Positions 33,369 through 47,993 of a stretch of 64,000 nt of DNA are shown here, piece after piece. The translations under genes and the position numbers were made by a program. This DNA comes from CAWKPF01 sp963851415 (GTDB lineage: Bacteria > Acidobacteriota > Thermoanaerobaculia > Multivoradales > Multivoraceae): contig CAWKPF010000002.1 of the NCBI GenBank assembly GCA_963851415.1, positions 1,054,001 through 1,118,000 on the forward strand, read 5' to 3'. Below the pieces are notes generated by a model. That model saw only the letters and a program-made list of their open reading frames with translations. It made no database searches and was not told the DNA's origin. Within the stretch, counting starts at the first letter, position 1; each line of letters begins with the position of its first letter.

Positions 33369-34901
33369 GTGGACGCTGAAATCAGTCGACTGGCACGAGA
33401 GTCCCTTCCCCTGGCCCTCGAAATCCTCTCCGAAGCGATCCGGATCCCTGCCGACCATGTCGACCGCGATCGGCAGCAGGGCGGCGATCCGCAGTGCGGT
33501 CTCTCCAACCACGAAGGACCGCGGCTCGAGTACCTGAAAGGCAAGATCCTCGAAGTCGGTGCCGTCGACGATCCACAAGACGTGGGCTACGACGACTTCG
33601 GCAATCTGGTCTGGACCGTCCAGGACGACCACGACGGCGTCCCCTCCGAAGAGAGGAGCGTCATCTTCTTCGACGGTCATACCGACACGGTTCAGCCGCT
33701 GCGGGATCGCTGGCTCGAAGCCTTTGACGGCGGCGTCGACCCCTATCTCGGAGCGATCGACGTCGCCAGGATCGACCCGGAGGTCCTGGGGCGCGAGCTC
33801 GGCTATGTCCCGCCACACGATCAGTGGCACCATCTCCTGTGGGGGCGGGGATCGGCGGACCAGCTGGGCGGCGTGGTCTGTCAGATCCTCGCCACGCGGA
33901 TCCTGCGTCAACTGCGCGACCGGGGAGCGCTGCACGGAGTGATCGTACGCAGCTACGCGACCGTGGCCGAGGAGGACAACGACGGCGGCGGCCCGATGTA
34001 CGTCATGCGCCACGAGCTTCCCGGAAAGGGCGCCGAGCGCATCCCGGACGTCGTCATCCTGACCGAGGGTACGGGCTGCGCCGAGCGGGGTGCGGTCGGG
34101 ATCTATCGCGGCCAGCGTGGCCGCATGCAGATCGAAGTCGACGTCCTGGGCAAGAGCTGCCATGGCTCGATGCCCTGGGAGGGGCGCAACCCACTCGAGT
34201 ACGGGAGCGCGATCATCGCCGAAGCCGCCGACCGGTACCGCCGCGGAGAGGGCTTTGCGGAGGACGCGTTTCTCGGTGCGGGAACTCGCACGGCGAGCTT
34301 CGCCACCCTCGAGACCCCGAGTGACTGTGCCGTACCAGAACGCTTCGTTTTCCGCTTCGACCGTCGCCTGACCGCTGGTGAAGATCCCGAGCAGGCGCGT
34401 CACGACGTGGAAACGATGGAGAGCGTCGCACGCGCTCGAGGTGCGGGCCTCGAGGTGGAGGTACGCATTCCGACCTATCGCAATCCCACCTGGCGCGGCT
34501 ACGAGCCCGGCAATCCCCAGATCTACCCGGGCTGGCTCACGCCCGAGGAGCACCCCGCGATCCGGGCCGCGGCCGAGGCCTATCGCCTGGTGGCCTCACC
34601 CCTGGTCGACACCGAGGAGAGGGACGGAGCGAGACGACGCGAGCCACGGGTGTCTCGATGGGTGTTCTCGACCGACGGTGTCGGATTTCCGGTACCCCGA
34701 GAGGGCAGCGGGATCGAAGTACCCCCCTCGAAGAACTGGATTTCCTCGGGGATCTTCGAGCACCCCGCGATGTTCGGCATCGGCCCAGGGATCGAGCAGA
34801 ACACCCACAAGGTGGGCGAATGCGTCGACACCCGGGAGATCCCACTCGCCATTGCGGTGCTGGCTCGATTCCCGAGCCTCTATCGCAGCCATCGAAGCTA
34901 G
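33369..34901 (+). CDS. ygeY: YgeY-type M20 family amidohydrolase/peptidase
   Basis: 510 residues. Of two in-frame GTG codons, 33369 has AAAAGGAG at 8-nt spacing; 33363 is too close. M20 metal and catalytic residues: His and Asp in FFDGHTDTVQPL, the Glu pair in VAEEDNDGGGP, the dimerisation/lid domain LGKSCHGSMPWEGRNPLEYG, and a late His in GIEQNTHKVGECVDTREIP. It is somewhat longer than E. coli YgeY (~400 residues). YgeY hydrolyses an acyl/carbamoyl amide in the ygeX-ygeW-ygeY pathway. Its stop is 55 nt from the convergent PLP gene. Confidence 0.85.
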   Translation: MDAEISRLARESLPLALEILSEAIRIPADHVDRDRQQGGDPQCGLSNHEGPRLEYLKGKILEVGAVDDPQDVGYDDFGNLVWTVQDDHDGVPSEERSVIFFDGHTDTVQPLRDRWLEAFDGGVDPYLGAIDVARIDPEVLGRELGYVPPHDQWHHLLWGRGSADQLGGVVCQILATRILRQLRDRGALHGVIVRSYATVAEEDNDGGGPMYVMRHELPGKGAERIPDVVILTEGTGCAERGAVGIYRGQRGRMQIEVDVLGKSCHGSMPWEGRNPLEYGSAIIAEAADRYRRGEGFAEDAFLGAGTRTASFATLETPSDCAVPERFVFRFDRRLTAGEDPEQARHDVETMESVARARGAGLEVEVRIPTYRNPTWRGYEPGNPQIYPGWLTPEEHPAIRAAAEAYRLVASPLVDTEERDGARRREPRVSRWVFSTDGVGFPVPREGSGIEVPPSKNWISSGIFEHPAMFGIGPGIEQNTHKVGECVDTREIPLAIAVLARFPSLYRSHRS

Positions 34902-34956
34902 GCGAGCGTTGGCGGGCCGGCCCTCGCTCCCGAGCTCCCGGTTCCTCGGCACACTC

Positions 34957-36410
34957 CTACCGGCGCACGCCGGTGAACAGCACCGCCACCGTCTCTCCCT
35001 CGCGGACCAGTCGTCGCTCGACCAGAGTGAGGAGACCGGCCAGCCCTGCCGAACCGGTCTCGTCCACCGGAATCCCGGTGTGCTCGACGGCGAGCCGGTT
35101 GGCCCGAATCAGAAGCTCTTCGGAAGCGACCATCGGAATGCCGCCGGTTTCGAGCATTCCCTCGACCACGTAGAGCCAGTCGTAGGTCTCGTCGTCGAGG
35201 ATTCCGGTCGCGATGCTCCGAGGCTCTTTGTCCCACGCGACCATGAACTCGGAGCGATGCCGCGAGGCGAACGAGATCTCCTCCCCGAGAAGATCGAGCG
35301 CCGCATCGTTCAGGACCCGTTCCGCCTCGGCCAGCCTGGCGGCGTCCATCGAGGTCTCGAGTGCAGCCGCAGGCGGACCGTCGAGGCGCACGCAGATTCT
35401 CTCCATCAATCGATCGTAGGCCCGCTGGAGTGGGTACGCGCCACTGGTCTGGACGGTGTGGATCCTGGGCAGGAAATCGACCACACCGAGGCTCTGTGCG
35501 TCCCGGAGGGCCAGGATACAGGCGCTGGCGAGCGCGCCGCCGCCGACCTGGATCACGACGTGGTCGAGGTGCTCCTCGGCTGCCAGCAACGACGACACCA
35601 TCTCGTAGCCCAGCGTCGCGCCTCCCTCGATGACGAGCCCGTTCTCGTTTCCCTGACAGGTGAAGGGCAGGGCCCCGGCTTCCACCGCTGCGCGGAATCC
35701 GAGATAGCAGGGATCACCCGGCTCGCTCCCTTCCCGCTCGCACAGATGGAGCCTCGCGCCCGTCGCCTGCAATCTCTCGACCACCTTCGGGTGAGCCTCG
35801 GGAGGAATGAACACATCGAGCGAGCGCTCGGCGGCCCGGGCCACGACCGCGGCGGCCAGGGCGGCGTTGCCACAGCTCGAGATCGCCAGCGGCCGCTCCT
35901 CCGATGCCAGCGCCAGCGCACCGAGACGCTCCTGGGCCTCGAGCCACAGCATGACTCCCATCAGGTGGCGCGCCTTGTGAGAGCCCGCAACGTTCCCGGT
36001 TTCGTCTTTGACCCAGAGACCCGCTGGGCCGAGGCCCACTGCACGACCGAGCTCCGGTGCCGGTCCGAAGGGCGTCACTCGAAAGCCCTGCCCTTCGTTG
36101 CGAGCGATCGCCTCATCGAGCTTCTTCACGAGATCGACGAAAGCGGCATCGCGGAGCCCCCGCTCCCGGGCCGCGTGATAGGCATGGAGCAGGCGTCGGT
36201 AACGGAGAAACGGCTCTGGCTCGGGGTCGAGAAACAGCGCCCGCCGCTGGTCGAGCGTGCCCCCCACGGCCGTGTCCGCATCCAGCTGCCGGCGAAGGAC
36301 GTGATCGACGTCCTCCGCGCCGGCTCGATCCGCACCCGGACAGCGAAACGGCAAGGGCTCCTCCACCGGGGCGACCCATCCACAGCCCGCGCAGACCAGG
36401 CGGGTCGCGC

Positions 36411-36414
<4 letters not shown>
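34957..36414 (-). CDS. PLP-dependent lyase, threonine synthase/diaminopropionate lyase-like
   Basis: 485 residues from GTG 36414, which overlaps the upstream stop as GTGA. The N-terminus has a Cys cluster VCAGCGWVAPVEEPLPFRCP, like the zinc-ribbon-type start of some threonine synthase relatives. The fold-type II PLP core has the Schiff-base Lys in VAGSHKARHLMGVM, the Asn loop AISSCGNAALAAAVVA and the phosphate cup QVGGGALASACIL. In other bacteria the same locus carries YgeX, diaminopropionate ammonia-lyase; this enzyme is too divergent to name YgeX but probably fills that step (inference). Confidence 0.77.
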
Positions 36415-37897
<1,483 letters not shown>

Positions 37898-37901
<4 letters not shown>

Positions 37902-39162
37902 GCCAGAGCCTCCATGCGCTCCCACAGCGGCTTCGCCTGGGCGCGAGCGTCGGCCCGTATCTCTTCGAAGTCCGCCTGAGTGAGCCGTCCGTTCTCGACC
38001 ACGAGGCTCCCGTCGACCACCACGTGACGAGCGCGCCGGCCTTCGAGTGCCACTGCGTCGGCCGCCCCGCCCTCCTCGAATGGACTGAACGTCAAGCCGA
38101 AACGCTCGGCGACCAGCTCGTAGCCCGCCCGGGGCCGCCTCTCGACAGCTTCCTCAGCCTCGAGGTGGGCCGTCGCCTCCTCGCGCAGGACCGCGATCTC
38201 GTCGTCCAGGCGAGCCGGATAGCCGTCGGTCCCGAGGGCAACGCGCGCACTCTCACCGAGTGCCTTCGGATAGCCGACTCCGTTGCCTCGGTTGGAGCGT
38301 GGGTTCTGGACGAACCACAGTCCGCGCTCGGCAGCCCTGCGAACCGCTGGCGCATCGAGATGCACTCCGTGCGCGAGAATCGAGCCCGGGGGGAGAGCAC
38401 CGAGCTCGAGGAGTCGATCGAGAGGATCGTCGTAACCTCGCCTCCGGGCATCCACCATGTCGGCCACGTCCTCGGCAACGTGAACGTGCATCACGGTGTC
38501 GAGCTCGCGACACAGATCGGCCGCCTCCTGCACGGTCTCGTCGGAGACCGTGAACGAGGCATGCAGCGCGACAAGGCCCTGGACCATCGACTCCGGACGG
38601 CGACGAGCTCGCTCGACGAAGCGCCGGCACTCGCTCAGCCCTCGCCGGGCTTCCTCGCGGCCGCCGTTGCGCTCGGTGGCGCCGAAGCACAGGATCGCCC
38701 GCATGCCGAGCTCCTCGCAGGCCTCGGCCAGTACGTCGAGCGAACCTTCGATGAAGTTCGGCGACTCGTGATGATCGATCAGCGTAGTGGTACCGGCAAG
38801 CAGGGCCTCCGCCACGTACAGCCGGGCCGAGGCGCGCAGCGAGGCCGGGTCGAGGGCCCGATCGAGACGCCACCAGACGCGCTCGAGAATCTGCACGAAG
38901 TTCTCTGGCTCGGGGTGCGGCGCGGGCATTCCCAGGGGAGCGAGCCCGCTGTAGATGTGCGTGTGGGCATTGATGCGCCCGGGCCGGATCCGTGTCCCTG
39001 CCGCATCGACAGGTCGCACCACCCCATCGAGCTGACCTTCCGGGAGCGGGCTGGCGCCGAAACAGGTCACCCGGCCGTCGCGAACCGCGAGCGTGTTGCC
39101 CAGGGCGTCCGGGCCGAGGTTCAAGCTGCGAGCGGCGTGAGCCAAACCGGCGTCCTCGGTGC

Positions 39163-39166
<4 letters not shown>
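37898..39166 (-). CDS. ssnA: SsnA-like amidohydrolase
   Basis: 422 residues from GTG 39166, overlapping the stop of the molybdenum hydroxylase as GTGA. Metal site of the amidohydrolase superfamily: GRINAHTHIYSGLAPLGMP (HxH), HVHVAEDVADM, LAHGVHLD and the Asp of VALGTDGYPARLDDE. The N-terminal strand module (NTLAVRDGRVTCFGASPL) and the C-terminal HVVVDGSLVVENGRLT complete the usual layout. SsnA is the aminohydrolase of the hyuA/ygeW/xdhD locus; the deaminated substrate is probably a purine. Confidence 0.85.
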
Positions 39167-41823
<2,657 letters not shown>

Positions 41824-41943
41824 CGCATCAGGATACCGACGTTGCCCGAAACCGTCCACCGGTGGAGCAAGGCCCGACGCGGGAGGGCCGACCCGGGGTC
41901 CGGTGCTATCGTCTGAGCGTTGGATCGCCGAACGAGGGTATCG

Positions 41944-43323
41944 ATGCTTCTGATCAGGAACGGCACCATCGTCACGGCTCTCGACCGCTGGGTCGGCGAC
42001 GTCGCTTGCCAGGACGGCAGGATCGTGGCTCTCGGTACCGACCTCGAGGTCCCTCCCGGAGCCGAGAGCATCGATGCCTCCGGGCAGTATGTCTTTCCCG
42101 GCGGCGTCGATCCCCACGTACACATGGAGCTCGCCGTCATGGGAACGCGCTCCTCGGACGACTTCGAGAGCGGCACGGCCGCCGGGATCGCCGGCGGCAC
42201 CACCACGATCATCGACTTCGTCCATCCTGAGCGGAACGAGAACCTGCTCGACGCCCTCGAAACGCGCCGCGCCGAGGCGGCCAAGGCGGTTGCCGACTAC
42301 GGACTTCACATGGCGGTGACCTGGTGGGGCGACGACACCGCAGCGCAGATGGCCCGGTGCGTGAACGAAGCAGGGATCACGTCGTTCAAGAGCTACATGG
42401 CCTATCTCGACACCGTCGGTATCGACGACGCGGACCTGGTGCGCGTGATGCAGTCGGTCGCCGATCTCGACGCTCTTCTTCTGGTCCACGCCGAGCATGG
42501 CCCCATGGTCGAGTTCCTGCGAGATCGGCTGGTCGCGCAAGGCAAGACCGAGCCGAAGTACCACCCGGTCTCCCGTCCACCGGCAACCGAAGCCGAGGCC
42601 ACCTCTCGGGCAGCCACCCTGGCCGGCCTGCTCGATGCGCGTCTCTACATCGTCCATGTGACCTGCGCCGAGGCGATGCGAGCCGTCGGCGAAGCACGAC
42701 TACGCGGCCAGCGTGTCTACGCTGAAACCTGTCCGCAGTATCTCCTGCTGGATGACTCGGCCTACGACCGGCCCGACTTCGAAGGTGCAGCCTTCGTGCT
42801 GTCTCCACCGATTCGCAGCTCCGAGAACCAGGAAGCCCTCTGGGGCGCGCTGCGCAACGGCGTTCTCCAGGTGGTGGCCACCGACCACTGTCCGTTCCAC
42901 ATGCATCCCCAGAAGGAAGCCGGCAGGCACGACTTTCGCGCCATCCCCAACGGCGCCGCCGGCATCGAGTACCGACTCCCTCTGCTCTACACCCATGGAG
43001 TGGGTGCGGGCCGCCTGGACCTGCACCAGTTCGTCGATCTGACATCGACCCGTCCGGCGAAGATCTTCGGCCTCTACCCCCGCAAGGGCTCCCTCACCGT
43101 CGGAGCCGACGCCGATCTCGTGCTCTGGGATCCCGAGGCCACCGGAACGCTCTCTGCCACGACCCACCACCAGCGCTGCGACCGCAGCCTTTTCGAGGGC
43201 ACCGAGCTGGTCGGTCTGCCCTCGGTGGTGGTGGTCGCCGGCCGCGTGCAGTACCGCGACGGAGACCTGAAGGTCGAGCGGGGGGCCGGGCGCTATCTCG
43301 AGCGGACCATCGGTCGAGCGTAG
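41944..43323 (+). CDS. hyuA: Dihydropyrimidinase/D-hydantoinase family (HyuA)
   Basis: 459 residues from ATG 41944 (GAGGGT upstream). Binuclear metal site: HxH in GVDPHVHMELAV, the carboxylated Lys in TSFKSYMAYLD, His in LVHAEHGPMVEFL and YIVHVTCAEAM, Asp in VVATDHCPFHMHP. The tail (LFEGTELVGLPSVVVVAGR) is typical. It opens a cyclic ureide such as a hydantoin or dihydropyrimidine ring. In the E. coli and clostridial loci hyuA accompanies ygeW, ssnA and xdhD; here it is divergent from the xdh operon with a 120-bp shared upstream region. Confidence 0.92.
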   Translation: MLLIRNGTIVTALDRWVGDVACQDGRIVALGTDLEVPPGAESIDASGQYVFPGGVDPHVHMELAVMGTRSSDDFESGTAAGIAGGTTTIIDFVHPERNENLLDALETRRAEAAKAVADYGLHMAVTWWGDDTAAQMARCVNEAGITSFKSYMAYLDTVGIDDADLVRVMQSVADLDALLLVHAEHGPMVEFLRDRLVAQGKTEPKYHPVSRPPATEAEATSRAATLAGLLDARLYIVHVTCAEAMRAVGEARLRGQRVYAETCPQYLLLDDSAYDRPDFEGAAFVLSPPIRSSENQEALWGALRNGVLQVVATDHCPFHMHPQKEAGRHDFRAIPNGAAGIEYRLPLLYTHGVGAGRLDLHQFVDLTSTRPAKIFGLYPRKGSLTVGADADLVLWDPEATGTLSATTHHQRCDRSLFEGTELVGLPSVVVVAGRVQYRDGDLKVERGAGRYLERTIGRA

Positions 43324-43359
43324 CGATCGTCAGGACGGTGCCCCGGGGCAGTGTCGGAA

Positions 43360-44367
<1,008 letters not shown>

Positions 44368-44455
44368 GGCGGGAATCCTCCTGTGGTCACACAAAGCGGT
44401 GGGGGTCGACTTCCGAGCTCGACCCTAACGCACGGCCCAGGAGCCTGCATCAGTG

Positions 44456-44477
44456 CCGGTGATAACCTACTCACCGG
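44456..44477. other. Dyad upstream of tRNA-Arg
   Basis: CCGGTGA-N8-TCACCGG, 55 nt before the tRNA and 89 nt upstream of the divergent LLM gene. It could be an operator for the LLM gene or part of the tRNA leader. No promoter hexamers are clear. Confidence 0.3.
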
Positions 44478-44531
44478 TGACTTGCGAGGCAGCGCGCTCT
44501 CATGGAACGCTGCGACGCAGCCACGACCCAG

Positions 44532-44608
44532 GCGCCCGTAGCTCAGTTGGATAGAGTACTTGGCTTCGAACCAAGTGGTCGGGAGTTCGAATCTCTCCGG
44601 GCGCACCA
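44532..44608 (+). tRNA. tRNA-Arg (anticodon TCG)
   Basis: A full cloverleaf of 77 nt with CCA encoded. Acceptor GCGCCCG pairs with CGGGCGC, the D arm is GCTC-AGTTGGATA-GAGT, the anticodon stem is CTTGG/CCAAG with loop CTTCGAA (anticodon TCG, decoding CGA), and the T arm is GGGAG-TTCGAAT-CTCTC with one G-U pair. The discriminator is A. Confidence 0.95.
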
Positions 44609-44631
44609 TCTCCCCTCAGGATATTGCCACC

Positions 44632-44853
44632 ATGGCCGAGAATCGCTCCAGCTACGGCTCTCTCGAAGTGAGCGAGCTCTACTGCGCGCGCTGCAAGACC
44701 TCGCGTCCGGTCCGCAAGCACCTTCTGCTGGTTCTGCCCAGCGGCAACACCTACGAGTACCGCTGCTCGGTGTGTGCCGAGCCGATGGGCGGAAAGACCG
44801 ACAACGACGCCACGTTGTTCCGTGAGACGCTCAACGCCGATCTCCGGCGCTGA
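44632..44853 (+). CDS. Small zinc-ribbon protein
   Basis: 73 residues starting 23 nt after the tRNA. Two CxxC pairs, YCARCKTSRPV and YRCSVCAEPM, are spaced ~32 residues apart and flank a short beta hairpin (LLLVLPSGNTYEY). This fits a single structural zinc ribbon. AGGA lies 11 nt before the ATG. It may be read through from the tRNA transcript. Function unknown. Confidence 0.65.
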   Translation: MAENRSSYGSLEVSELYCARCKTSRPVRKHLLLVLPSGNTYEYRCSVCAEPMGGKTDNDATLFRETLNADLRR

Positions 44854-44953
44854 GCCAGGAGCTCTCGTCGCGGATCTCACCGAAGCGCTCGGGGCCCTGC
44901 GACGACCTGGTCGATGAGCCGACCGGCCCACGGGGTGTCTGGGGCCGCAACTC

Positions 44954-46453
44954 TCAGAACAACTCGTGGACCATCGGGTCACGCGTTACCCGGAAGTATT
45001 GGTCGGTACCGTAGAAGACGAAGTTGGCGACTCTGGAAGTGTAGAGACAGGCATAGGTCTCGAGCTGGCTGGCGAACCGCGTCTTGCTCGAGCCCTGCTT
45101 GAAGAACGAGCCCCAGTAGGGATTGAAGCGGTCGCCCACCTCTTCCGCCAGATGGACCGAACGGCGGAGGACCTGGCGATGCTCTCGTGCTGCCTGTTCG
45201 AATTGCTCGTGGGAGGTCAATGCTGCCTCGCCGTTCATCGATTCGAGGGAGACGAGGTCCCGAAGATGATCCAGACGTTTCCCCATGTCGCTGAGGCGCG
45301 TCGAGACGGCGGCCTGCTCGTCGAGAAGCGCACGAAGATGCTCTCGCTTCTGGATCTCCTCCTCCAGTTCGTGCACGATCAGCGCCGTGCGCCACGTCGA
45401 TCCGAGCTTGGAAGAGACGATGTCACCGTAGATGTGATCGCCCACGTAGAGCACCGTGTCTCCGGGTGCGTCGATGGTGCGCATCAGCCCGTTCAGGTGC
45501 CCCCCCGAATAGATTCCCCCCCACTCTGGAGCGTGCACGCCCTCGGCCTGGCGGCCTTCCTCGTCCAAGGTGACGAAAGGGCTCGAGCTCTGGAAGAACC
45601 TCGGCTTCGCCGCGTCGACGACCACCAGATCGAACAGCTGTCGCCAGCGTTCGAGCCCGGGAAGCAGGCCATCGAAGAGGTGAGAGCACAGTCCGTCGAC
45701 GTAGGACCACTCCGAGTTCGTCAGCAGGAAGAAGCGCCGAGGACGCAGCCCGAGCCGACACAGGCCGAGCAAGAGCTCTTCGGAACGTTCGAGGTAGATC
45801 GCGGGCTGGGCCAACACCCTGCTCTTGAGAGCACCGGAGCGATGGACCCAGTCGATCGCAGTCCGGACGTCATCGAAGAGCTGCCGCGACGAGGTCGGAA
45901 TCCCATCCACCTCGCGAGACAACTCGGTGAGCTCGGCGTAGAGATTGGCCTCGGGTAGCTCGAACAGGCTGTCGAGGTGGTAGAAGCGCTCGTCGGTCGG
46001 GCGGATCGGCTCATAGCGGTAGAGGCGCTTGAGCTCGTCGCGGCTCAACTTGCGCTCACCGGCGAAAGCCAGGTTGACGTAGCGGTGGCGGCTCATGCCG
46101 AGCACCGTGCCGGCCTCCTTGTCGATCAGCAGACCGCGACGGGGAAACTCGGGCCGAAAGGTGACCCTGCGAGCCGCCACCGGATAGCCGTGATGCTCGA
46201 TCAGGCGCTCCACGGTGAGGCCGAAGACCAACTCCTCGAGCGGGAGTCGCTGGTAGGGAGCCAGCGTCCAATCGAGATCGAAGCCAATGCACTCGATGGT
46301 CTCGAGACGAAGAGTCCGATTGACGAACACCCGCCGCTCGGGGGGAGGCTGCTCGTGGTCTCGAACGAACTCGAGCAGCTCTCGAGCCGCTCGAGAACCG
46401 AGGCGATCGACCAGGCTCGTCGGGCCGTGGGAAGGATCGTGGAGGGGTTTCAT
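44954..46453 (-). CDS. HAD-IG family 5'-nucleotidase
   Basis: 499 residues from ATG 46453. Motif I is IGFDLDWTLAPYQRLPLEE, with the nucleophile and acid Asp as DLDWT; motif II is FFLLTNSEWSYVDGL; the late motif is VLYVGDHIYGDIVSSK. Length and layout match the HAD-IG family that includes cytosolic IMP/GMP-specific 5'-nucleotidase (about 480-560 residues), with a long helical insert (RALLDEQAAVSTRLSDMGKR). It dephosphorylates purine nucleotides in characterised relatives, which would feed the nearby purine-breakdown genes; that link is inference. Confidence 0.9.
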   Translation of the reverse strand: MKPLHDPSHGPTSLVDRLGSRAARELLEFVRDHEQPPPERRVFVNRTLRLETIECIGFDLDWTLAPYQRLPLEELVFGLTVERLIEHHGYPVAARRVTFRPEFPRRGLLIDKEAGTVLGMSRHRYVNLAFAGERKLSRDELKRLYRYEPIRPTDERFYHLDSLFELPEANLYAELTELSREVDGIPTSSRQLFDDVRTAIDWVHRSGALKSRVLAQPAIYLERSEELLLGLCRLGLRPRRFFLLTNSEWSYVDGLCSHLFDGLLPGLERWRQLFDLVVVDAAKPRFFQSSSPFVTLDEEGRQAEGVHAPEWGGIYSGGHLNGLMRTIDAPGDTVLYVGDHIYGDIVSSKLGSTWRTALIVHELEEEIQKREHLRALLDEQAAVSTRLSDMGKRLDHLRDLVSLESMNGEAALTSHEQFEQAAREHRQVLRRSVHLAEEVGDRFNPYWGSFFKQGSSKTRFASQLETYACLYTSRVANFVFYGTDQYFRVTRDPMVHELF

Positions 46454-46604
46454 GACTCGTTCGGAGCGCGCCTTTCGGGGCCGACGCGTGCCGTGAGCGC
46501 ACAAGCGTAGCGCACGAAGCTCCGCGGCCGGACCGGTCGCTCGATTCTCTCCCGGCGCCGGACGCCTCCTGCAGTCCGAGCCCTCCATCCAGTCGGCGCC
46601 GCGG

Positions 46605-46904
46605 TCAGCGTCGAGGCTTCCTCCACTCCCGAACGATGAGATAGGTCAAAGGCCCGAAGGACCCGGCAACCAGCGTCACGACGACGAACGGCCACGGATT
46701 GAGCCCCCGCGAGCGGGCGTCGGCAACCATCCAGAAGCAGGCCAGGACGGCCAGGATCACCAGATCGGCCAGGACCTGCCCTGCACCCCAGCTCTGAAAG
46801 TGGGGCTTTATGATGCCGAGGTAGCCGACGTCGGCAAGGGCCAGCGCGGTGAGCACCGAGAACAAACCGGTCACGACGAGAAGCAGCAGCAAACGAATCG
46901 ACAT
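46605..46904 (-). CDS. DUF2834-like small membrane protein
   Basis: 99 residues from ATG 46904 with GGGGAGGA 8 nt upstream; a longer in-frame extension to 47468 is Arg/Pro-rich and rejected. Three membrane helices: LLLLLVVTGLFSVLTALALA, QVLADLVILAVLACFWMVAD, WPFVVVTLVAGSFGPLTYLI. The WMVADARSRGLNPWPF loop is characteristic of DUF2834. Function unknown. It diverges from the XRE gene at 47033 across a 128-bp region with a strong palindrome. Confidence 0.78.
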   Translation of the reverse strand: MSIRLLLLLVVTGLFSVLTALALADVGYLGIIKPHFQSWGAGQVLADLVILAVLACFWMVADARSRGLNPWPFVVVTLVAGSFGPLTYLIVREWRKPRR

Positions 46905-46962
46905 GCCAAGGGTCCTCCCCAGATGTTGTCCGCCGACAGGGTGAGGGTTCGCCGCGCGGGTT

Positions 46963-46985
46963 TCAACTACCTCGGAGGTAGTTGA
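46963..46985. promoter_or_regulatory. 23-bp palindrome between DUF2834 and XRE genes
   Basis: TCAACTACCT-CGG-AGGTAGTTGA: perfect 10-bp arms with a 3-nt centre, 48 nt before the GTG of the XRE gene and 59 nt before the ATG of the DUF2834 gene. A classic operator for the adjacent XRE regulator, likely controlling both genes. Confidence 0.7.
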
Positions 46986-47032
46986 GCTCAGGCGCCCCGC
47001 CGGTGAGACTGGCCGCCGAGGAGGAGACGCAC

Positions 47033-47860
47033 GTGTCACAGTCGGACCCGTCACCGCGAAGCCTCGACGCCTCGGAATTCCCACAGTTCCTGAGGCGCTG
47101 GCGCCACAAGCGGCGCATGTCGCAGCTCGAACTGGCCCTGGCCTCCGGCGTTTCACAGCGTCATGTGAGCTTCCTGGAATCGGGTCGCGCCAAGCCCAGC
47201 CGAGCGATGGTCTTGCAGCTGAGCGAGACCCTGGAGGTACCGCTTCGCGAGCGCAACGACGGACTCGTTGCGGCCGGTTTCGCGCCGCTCTTCCGCACCC
47301 GCCCTCTGGACGATCCGCAAATGAGCCAGGTCGCGAACGCGATCCAGAGGATGCTCGCCAACCACGAACCGTACCCCGCGGTCGCGATCGACCGCGCCTG
47401 GAACATCCGGGTATCGAACCGGGCCTTCGAAACACTCCTCGCGATCTTCGGCGAAGACGTCTGGACAAGGGTCGGCGGGGCCGAGCGCAATCTGATGCGC
47501 CTGTTCTTCCACCCGGACGGGATCAAGCCCTACATTGCGAATTGGCACACCATCGCACCGCTGCTCTGGCACCGGTCGCAGCGAGAGGCCGAAGCGCTGG
47601 GAGGGCAGGAGATGAAAGCCGTATTGGCCGATCTCAGTCGACACCACGACTCGGGCTCCTCGTGGGACGCGGTCGACACGGCCCTGGTTCCCGTGCTGCC
47701 ACTCGCGGTCGAGAAGGACGGAGTGCACATGTCGCTCTTCACCGTCATCGCGACCTTCGGCACGGCGCAAGACGTCACGGCGGACGAACTGCGGATCGAG
47801 AGCTTCTTTCCGGCCGATGAGGCGACGGAGACCCTGTTTCGATCGATGTCCTCACGCTGA
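47033..47860 (+). CDS. XRE regulator with MmyB-like ligand-binding domain
   Basis: 275 residues from GTG 47033 (GAGGAG 6 nt upstream). The HTH is HKRRMSQLELALASGVSQRH with VSFLESGRAKPSRAMV; the linker LSETLEVPLRERNDGLVAAG is typical of the family. The C-terminal PAS-like MmyB domain has AVAIDRAWNIRVSNRAFETL, EDVWTRVGGAERNLMRLFFH and a final FGTAQDVTADELRIESFFPA. MmyB-type domains bind small ligands such as fatty acids. The palindrome at 46963 is its likely operator. Confidence 0.9.
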   Translation: MSQSDPSPRSLDASEFPQFLRRWRHKRRMSQLELALASGVSQRHVSFLESGRAKPSRAMVLQLSETLEVPLRERNDGLVAAGFAPLFRTRPLDDPQMSQVANAIQRMLANHEPYPAVAIDRAWNIRVSNRAFETLLAIFGEDVWTRVGGAERNLMRLFFHPDGIKPYIANWHTIAPLLWHRSQREAEALGGQEMKAVLADLSRHHDSGSSWDAVDTALVPVLPLAVEKDGVHMSLFTVIATFGTAQDVTADELRIESFFPADEATETLFRSMSSR

Positions 47861-47938
47861 GGAGGGCGCCGCTGCGCCGCGGGGTCGGCGCGAACGTCGA
47901 GTCCGTCCGGGTCGAGAGCCCTGAGACCCAGAAAGAGA

Positions 47939-47963
47939 ATGGCCGGGCGTGGTGCCCGGCCAT
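47939..47963. terminator. Hairpin terminator between convergent genes
   Basis: ATGGCCGGGC-GTGGT-GCCCGGCCAT, a perfect 10-bp stem. On the minus strand it is followed by TTCTCTTTCTG, so it mainly serves the gene ending at 47994; it can also stop the XRE gene. Confidence 0.75.
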
Positions 47964-47993
47964 CCAGTCTCCGATGGAAGCTCTACCGGCAGA

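Noticed and set aside
31472..33544. Long minus-strand frame of 690 codons
   Set aside because: Antisense to the kinase end, ygeW and ygeY; the composition is that of a shadow frame.
41824..42657. N-terminal extension of the molybdenum hydroxylase frame to 42657
   Set aside because: It runs antisense through hyuA. ATG 41823 begins exactly at the ferredoxin domain.
43336..43352. TGCCCCGGGGCA as a terminator between hyuA and the LLM gene
   Set aside because: The perfect palindrome leaves only a 4-bp stem once a loop is allowed and has no T tract.
44532..44608. tRNA as an integration site of a mobile island
   Set aside because: No integrase and no repeated tRNA 3' end were seen downstream; the flanking genes look native.
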